DNA of 64,000 bases, taken from the NCBI GenBank assembly GCA_014904985.1, contig MU129011.1, positions 76,537-140,536 of the forward strand, read 5' to 3'. This stretch comes from Hydnum rufescens UP504 (taxonomy: Eukaryota; Basidiomycota; Agaricomycetes; Cantharellales; Hydnaceae). Both the position numbers and the translations under genes were made by a program. The notes beneath the pieces are model-generated. The model was not told where the DNA came from and ran no database searches. It worked only from the letters and a program-made list of their open reading frames with translations. Shown here in pieces: positions 58,622 to 64,000 of the stretch (the stretch's first letter is position 1; each line of letters starts with the position of its first letter).

Positions 58622-61600
58622 TCATTCCACATCGACGAAACGCACTGAGAGATCGCCCTTTGGATGGTCATCCTCGTGCTTCCCTAAAACTTCATCTCCA
58701 AAGGGCCTGTTTTGAGCAGGAGAAAACGCCCCGGCACTGATAAACGGCGTAAACGGTCCACCGGTGGTAGCAGGCGTGCCCGTGTCCTGAGACAGGATAC
58801 TTGATGTTGGGGATTTCTCAACATCAATCTGAGTTGTAGCCGTGTTGATCTTGGGAAGATGCTCATCCGGAGGTGGAGGGCGGATGCTGAGAGGACCACT
58901 GCGAGGAGCTGCCTTGAAAAGCGAGGGCGGAGGCATCTGGAACTGAGGCGCCGGGATCGTACGTTCATAGGAAGGTGTGGCAGGCGAGCGCTCTTCGTTT
59001 GAGCCCCGATCGCTCGAGAGCGGCAGGCCAGTGCGTTGCTGGAGATAAGAAGATGGAAGCTGAACGATGTAACGAGGTCCAGACTGAGGATGATTAGATC
59101 GAGCAGGGGTGTTATTCGGGACTTGATAGGCCATTTGGATAGGAGGAAGATTAGGCACTTCGCTAGCATTAGCCATACACAAGTCAACATCCACTGCCGA
59201 GTCCGAGGAGATATCCTCTGAATCTTCTCCTAGGCCAGCGGGACCATGGTGGAGGGCGTCTCTGCGGTATTCAGTTGCCACAGTGCGCTTGGGAGCGGGA
59301 ATATTCACGATGTAGGACTTCCGAACGCCAGGCTGTTTCTGCTGATACGGAGAATGAGCTTGAGCAGTATTCGGTGCGACCACATTCCTGGAAGCCATAT
59401 TCTCGAGACCTTCCGCAGGACTTTGTCGGGGGACAGAAGATGGTAGAGAAGACTGAACCGATGAATGAGCAGGATATAGGGGTTTCACACCAGTGTCATA
59501 GGAATAAGACTGAGATCCGGAATCAAGGACAGCTTGTTCGGAAACACGGCGAGAAGAAGTAGAAGACACGGATCCCACATGAGACCTTGGCAGAACACTT
59601 TCAGGAAATACATTAGCGTTTCGATTAAGGGACCCAAGAGGAGAGCCCGCGCCGATGCCCGGCTGCTGGGATATAATAGCCTGGACGCGTTTCTCCGACA
59701 ACTGCCCAGAAGAAAGATGATTTCAGCACTTGGAAGACAAGATCGCACTCCCCACGAACTGTGAGGTTATTGTTCATTCCCACATCAGTATAGCGGACGG
59801 TCATTTTCCCGCCACCGGCAGCTTCCCATCCTGGCACTTTGCGATCATTGAGTCTATCGATAGCTTCCTCGGCCGCTTCATACGAAGACAGTCTGTGTCC
59901 TTAAGTTAGGATGCACTCAAGGAGGGTGACCCAGTAGAAACGTACCTGACGAATGCGACTACGCGTCCAGCAGCAGTAGAAGCATCGCCATCAGAGGCAT
60001 TGGTGCGGAAGAATCTGGCGCTAGTTACGGGATGGGGAGAGAAGAGCGCCTCGAGGGTCTGTATTAATCGTCAGTTAGTGGGAGGCGGGGCTAGTCCCTC
60101 TGGAATACTTACAGGGAGATCGATCGTATTGGGAAGACTATTGCAGAAACGGTAATCGTCAACTGGGCTGTTCAATATAGAAATATACCCACCCATCGAT
60201 GAACAGATTAGGTCCAGAGAATTCAGTCTCCTTCACGTCATCCGTCGGAGCAACAGACAGGGGAACAGGTTTACGAACAGGCGAAGGAGTGAACGGCGTT
60301 GCCTGTTGGTGGAAAAGAGTGGGAAGTGCGGGCAAAGGAAGCGATGAGACTCTCCCATATGGAGCGCGCATGTCACCCCCTGCGCCGGATCCGGGTGCAC
60401 GGAGGGCAGCACCGGCCATTTGGAGTGTGTAGTTAGCCGGAGTTGTGAAGTTCTGCTTCTGATTCTGCTTCTGAATGTGACCATGAGGGACATCCTTGTA
60501 GACGGGAGAGTATTGATGCTGAGGGGATAATGTGCATCAGATGCAGGAGGAGCCTGAGATTTAAGGATGTCAGTGTCAGCGATGGTCACTTTCAGCTTCG
60601 GCGCTCGGAATATGCTTTACCGAGGCATGGTCCAAGAGATGTTGCCCGGGTGGATACGAGCCCGAACCAAGGAGCATATTGTTATCACTGTTGTCCTTGA
60701 ACTGGATAGGAGAGGCGAGGGACTTGGTTGGGGAGCTACTCTCGGCTGGGGGATTACGACTGCCAATCTTGGGGGTCTGCACAGAGCAAGGGAGGCCAAA
60801 GTACGTGTCAGAGGCAGATCGAAGCACCAGGACGTGATAAACTTGCCCTGGCGAAGGAGGGATGGACGTCACTAAATTGTCTCAGCCAAAGAATACAGCT
60901 TTCGGCGGCCTCAATAGTCTCAAATCTTCGCTCAAAAAGGAACGTCGGAATTGACAATTTCAAGGAACAAGAGGTTTGAGAATGAGAAACCCACAAGACA
61001 AAACCATAGCAAGTCCCACTCTCGCGAAGCATCATCCTCACACTGACGATGGGGCCAAAGGCGATACAGAGCTTGAATAGTTGGGTCTCTGTGAATGTCG
61101 CTGGAAGATTATTGATGTACACATTCGAAGTTCTGCATCCATCAGAAAGTAAGAAAGATAGCTGAGAGGAATTCAAGTAGCCGGAGACGGACAGATTAGG
61201 GTTGAACAGCGGATCGACACGAGGACTAGAAGAATGCAGGGCAGGGATTGAACCTATTGTATCATTGGATTTAGCGAAAACTCGACTGATCGAATTGAAT
61301 ACTCGCCAATCAACGCGTCACTCAAACTCATTCCTCCCATCATCAGGCTGATATTAGCTGCTCCCGCGGAAGAAAGACCCAGCCCAAGGCCAATGCCATT
61401 TCCAGGACCCAGTCCTCCGCTATCTTGCACCTGACCGCTAGGAGGAATTGCATTCAACATACCAAGACTAGCTCGGAGGGCAGCGCTCTGCACGTGGGTC
61501 CGCCCAACCTCACCCTTCTTCAGCTCATTCAGCATCGTAAGCATCGCCAATTGCTGGGCTACATCGTTTTGTTGTTCGAGGAGTTGCGAATGGATCTGAG

Positions 61601-62918
61601 ATTGATGAGAGTGGGGTTGTTCAAGCTCGATAGCCTGCAATGACTCTTGCTGGTCCTGAATCAGATCCTGGGTGGCTTGATGGATGAACTGGGCCTCGAC
61701 TTGTCGCTGTTGTTGGGCCCGTGAGGTGTAACGCTTCAACAGGACACTCTCGTCCCGGGGACCACCGTATCCATCTATTCCCCCTCCGACTCTGACACCG
61801 TTGAAGATAGCGACGGGTGGACTGCGAACCTTGGTCCCGATATGCTTACCGGCCATGGAAGCACCATGAGTCCGGGATCCAGAATTGTAACTAACGGAGT
61901 TAGAATCAGAGGCGGGAAAGGAAGTAGGATTCGAAGCAGATGTAGAACGCGAGTGGGGTTGGGGGCCGGCAGTGCCGCGAAGATTGAGTTGAGCATGGAG
62001 CTCGCGTTGTTGCAATCGCGTCGCTTGCTGCGCAGCGTACGCCTGTTGAAGCAGGGATAGTTGACTGGTCATCACGGTCGGGGCCGCATTACCGGCGGCA
62101 CTGGGGGTGAAATCGCTGTTATTGGACTTGGGGACAGGGCGGGTGGGAGAAACAGGCGAAGGGGGAGATGAGGGGTGCAAGATGATCTGCGAAAGAGGAG
62201 ATCCATGTGAGGTTGACGCCTTTCTATTTCCACTCCCCCCGCCATTCCGTTTGCCTCCTGTACTGCCTCCACCAATTCCTAGAGACGGTGTGGAGGTCGA
62301 AGGGATTGAGGTGGAACGAGGGGGCGTAAGGAGGTGGGATGATGTGATAGAGACAGAGGCATTTGACGAAAAGCTCGTATCGGGACTATGCAGCGGATTA
62401 CTGGATTTGTTTGTCTTCGTGGTGTTAGCCGAATGGACGCCGCTTCCGGTTTCGTCTGCCGTGAGGGGATCTAGCTGCGTTTGGGGCTGTGGCTCTGTGC
62501 CGTTCTTGATCTGGCTCTCCGGGAGGGCGGAGTCAGGGTATTCGGCACCCGGAGATGCAATGGGAGGAGAAAGCGGCGAAATAACAGAGGTATGGGCGTA
62601 TTTTTCAGAGTTATGGGGCGAATCTACAGGTGTTCTGGGAGGGATTGCAGGTGTGGGTGATGTCGATATTTCGTGTGGACTCTCTTTATCATTGGCAGCC
62701 AGAGGGTCGCCAGGAGGAAGAGATGTATTGCAATCGAGAGGCTCTAATTGATTAGAAGAATTGTGAGACTGGGAATGTACAAGGGAGATTGGACTGCTGC
62801 TGTTTATGTTAGGAGAAGCGAGATCGAGGTCGTGTTCGGTGGACATGTTTAGTAGCGTTCTGCGAAGCATGGTCGTGTTAGAGCAGTTATAAGAGAAGAA
62901 AGCGGCGGAATGCACCAA
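58622..62918 (-). CDS. RRM-type RNA-binding protein with two RRMs and long disordered ends
   Basis: The first exon (62918 to about 61306) encodes a Ser/Pro/Thr-rich then Gln-rich low-complexity region, ending near LIGE. The start could be the ATG at 62918, or an internal one reading MSTEHDLDLAS near 62846. RRM1 begins SNVYINNLPATFTETQLFKL near 61130 and, after an intron, continues LFETIEAAESCILWL near 60930. RRM2 includes a PNLFIDGW entry near 60200, then PVTSARFFRTNASDGDAST and VVAFVRLSSYEAAEEAIDRL, ending VRYTDVGM near 59780. A 359-codon disordered tail follows, ending GDLSVRFVDVE with the stop at 58624-58622. It should bind mRNA; the specific ortholog is uncertain. Confidence 0.7.
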
Positions 62919-64000
62919 TTTAGGATAAAATATGGCTTATCTTCCACAGGTGAGAGCGTCAGTACAATAGGACCAAAGCGGAAAGCAATCACGCACGGAG
63001 TTGCGTGTAGAGATAATTCAGGTGTTTCTGCATCGCTTAAAATATTAAATCGGGGGACAGCGCAGAGTCAGGTAGGAGACCCACGGGAGTCGTCTGCGAG
63101 TCAGTTTGGGCCCTGTACACGACAAAGAATACAGCGAGGTTGTTCTGGATAGTTATAGGGTCTCTGAGAGGGTGAAGATGGGAATAAGCCGGCCCCCACG
63201 CGCGTGGTGAGGCAAGTGTTAGTACGTACGGTATGGTAAGGTGTATAATAGACACACAACGGCCCGGGGTGAACCCTGCGAGTATTATGAAGGGATAGCT
63301 ACGAAGGAGGGGGAGGATGCGGCTGGAGAGAACGAATCAGGCACTTCTGTCCTACTTATATTCCTAGTTGGAGCATAGTTCGCCCCGATTTAGGGCCAAT
63401 TGTGACGAGTTTGTCCCAAAATCATGGCCAATTTAGGACCGAGGAACGTGTTTCATCACCAAGAGATTGTTCGCCGTCGAAACGCGCGGTTCATTAGAAT
63501 TCTCCAGTCACAGGGCCATATATGCTTCCCACTTTGGGCAAGGTACTTTGAATCCAGTCCACTTGGAAGAATCCCCCGAGAAGAAGTTGGAACAGTTGGA
63601 AGCAGAACTTGGAAGATTTCCGTTTGCAGGAATCATATTCGACACCCGATAAGTAGAACTCCGCAGAACGGCTCCCCCCAAGCAGCCGTCTAACAATTCC
63701 CACCGTGAATGTTCTCAAGGAATCTTGATCATATACCTCGGACATGCATGAGGCTGAAGTTTCCACGAGTTCGCGGAGGCGGAGGCAAACGAACTTGACA
63801 TTTCCCCGGTGGGAAGCCAACGACGAACCATTTAAATCGAGCAGAAGAATGGATGACGGCAACGCAGAAAGTGCTCAAAGATACCTGTACATGTCCAGTG
63901 AACGACTGCCAGAACCTCAAGATTAAAAATCCCAGACTAACGGAGAATTGCCTAGCGACGATACTCAGAGATGTGAAGCCAATGACACTGATGTCAAAAA
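62919..64000. other. Terminal region without a recognised gene
   Basis: This should include the RRM gene promoter and 5' untranslated region. Frames at 63424-63693 (+) and 63862-63494 (-) overlap each other and match nothing I know. A further gene may begin beyond the window edge. Confidence 0.35.

Noticed and set aside
62107..62751. A 214-codon plus-strand frame
   Set aside because: It is antisense to the low-complexity N-terminal exon of the RRM gene; its composition is explained by that exon and it has no motif.
55845..63405. The 16-mer TTAGGGCCAATTGTGA at 55845 and again at 63390, both near gene upstream regions
   Set aside because: One shared 16-mer is about what chance allows among all position pairs in 64 kb, and the flanks do not match.

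Overview
The window is fungal DNA, most likely from a basidiomycete of the class Agaricomycetes. The evidence is short GT-AG introns of about 40 to 70 nt inside conserved eukaryotic genes, remnants of Agaricomycete-type families (DUF6534-like membrane protein, DUF6589, M36 fungalysin), copia retrotransposons and mushroom-type DNA transposons. The species cannot be named from the sequence. There is one 25-base N gap (12024-12048).

Layout. Positions 1-3,460 hold decayed gene remnants: an ABC transporter and an M36 metalloprotease fragment, then a GACTCG-word repeat. Positions 3,462-32,385 are a transposon island: a truncated copia copy; an apparently intact Tc1/mariner-like DNA transposon with matching inverted ends; a remnant membrane-protein gene; an old copia element that contains a younger copia element, which itself contains another repeat (a three-level nest); solo LTRs; a remnant of a Ulp1-protease plus DDE transposon; and a long-armed MITE split by a solo LTR. 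Much of this island is almost free of CpG, and related copies differ mainly by CpG to TpG/CpA changes, as expected from 5-methylcytosine decay.

Positions 33,440-33,656 form a near-perfect 104-bp palindrome. An AAA+ ATPase gene (about 34.9-38.0 kb, accessory type) leads into a conserved gene block: a PNUTS-like PP1 regulatory protein (38,421-42,011, +), UTP20 of the small-subunit processome (43,611-52,318, -), the RPA2 single-strand DNA-binding subunit (56,883-58,000, +) and an RRM RNA-binding protein (58,622-62,918, -). Between UTP20 and RPA2 lies a 3.1-kb inverted-repeat element carrying a DUF6589 fragment, with a smaller inverted-repeat element nested in its right arm; both have 6-bp target duplications.

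The conserved genes serve different core nuclear jobs: transcription termination and phosphatase control, ribosome assembly, DNA replication and repair, and RNA binding. They look like ordinary fungal gene neighbours, not an operon-like system. PNUTS and RPA2 each have an apparent one-base loss in a homopolymer run, more likely consensus error than true gene death. The strongest candidates for something little described are the DUF6589 inverted-repeat element, the Tc1/mariner-like transposase with a cysteine-rich insert in its catalytic core, and the long palindrome.
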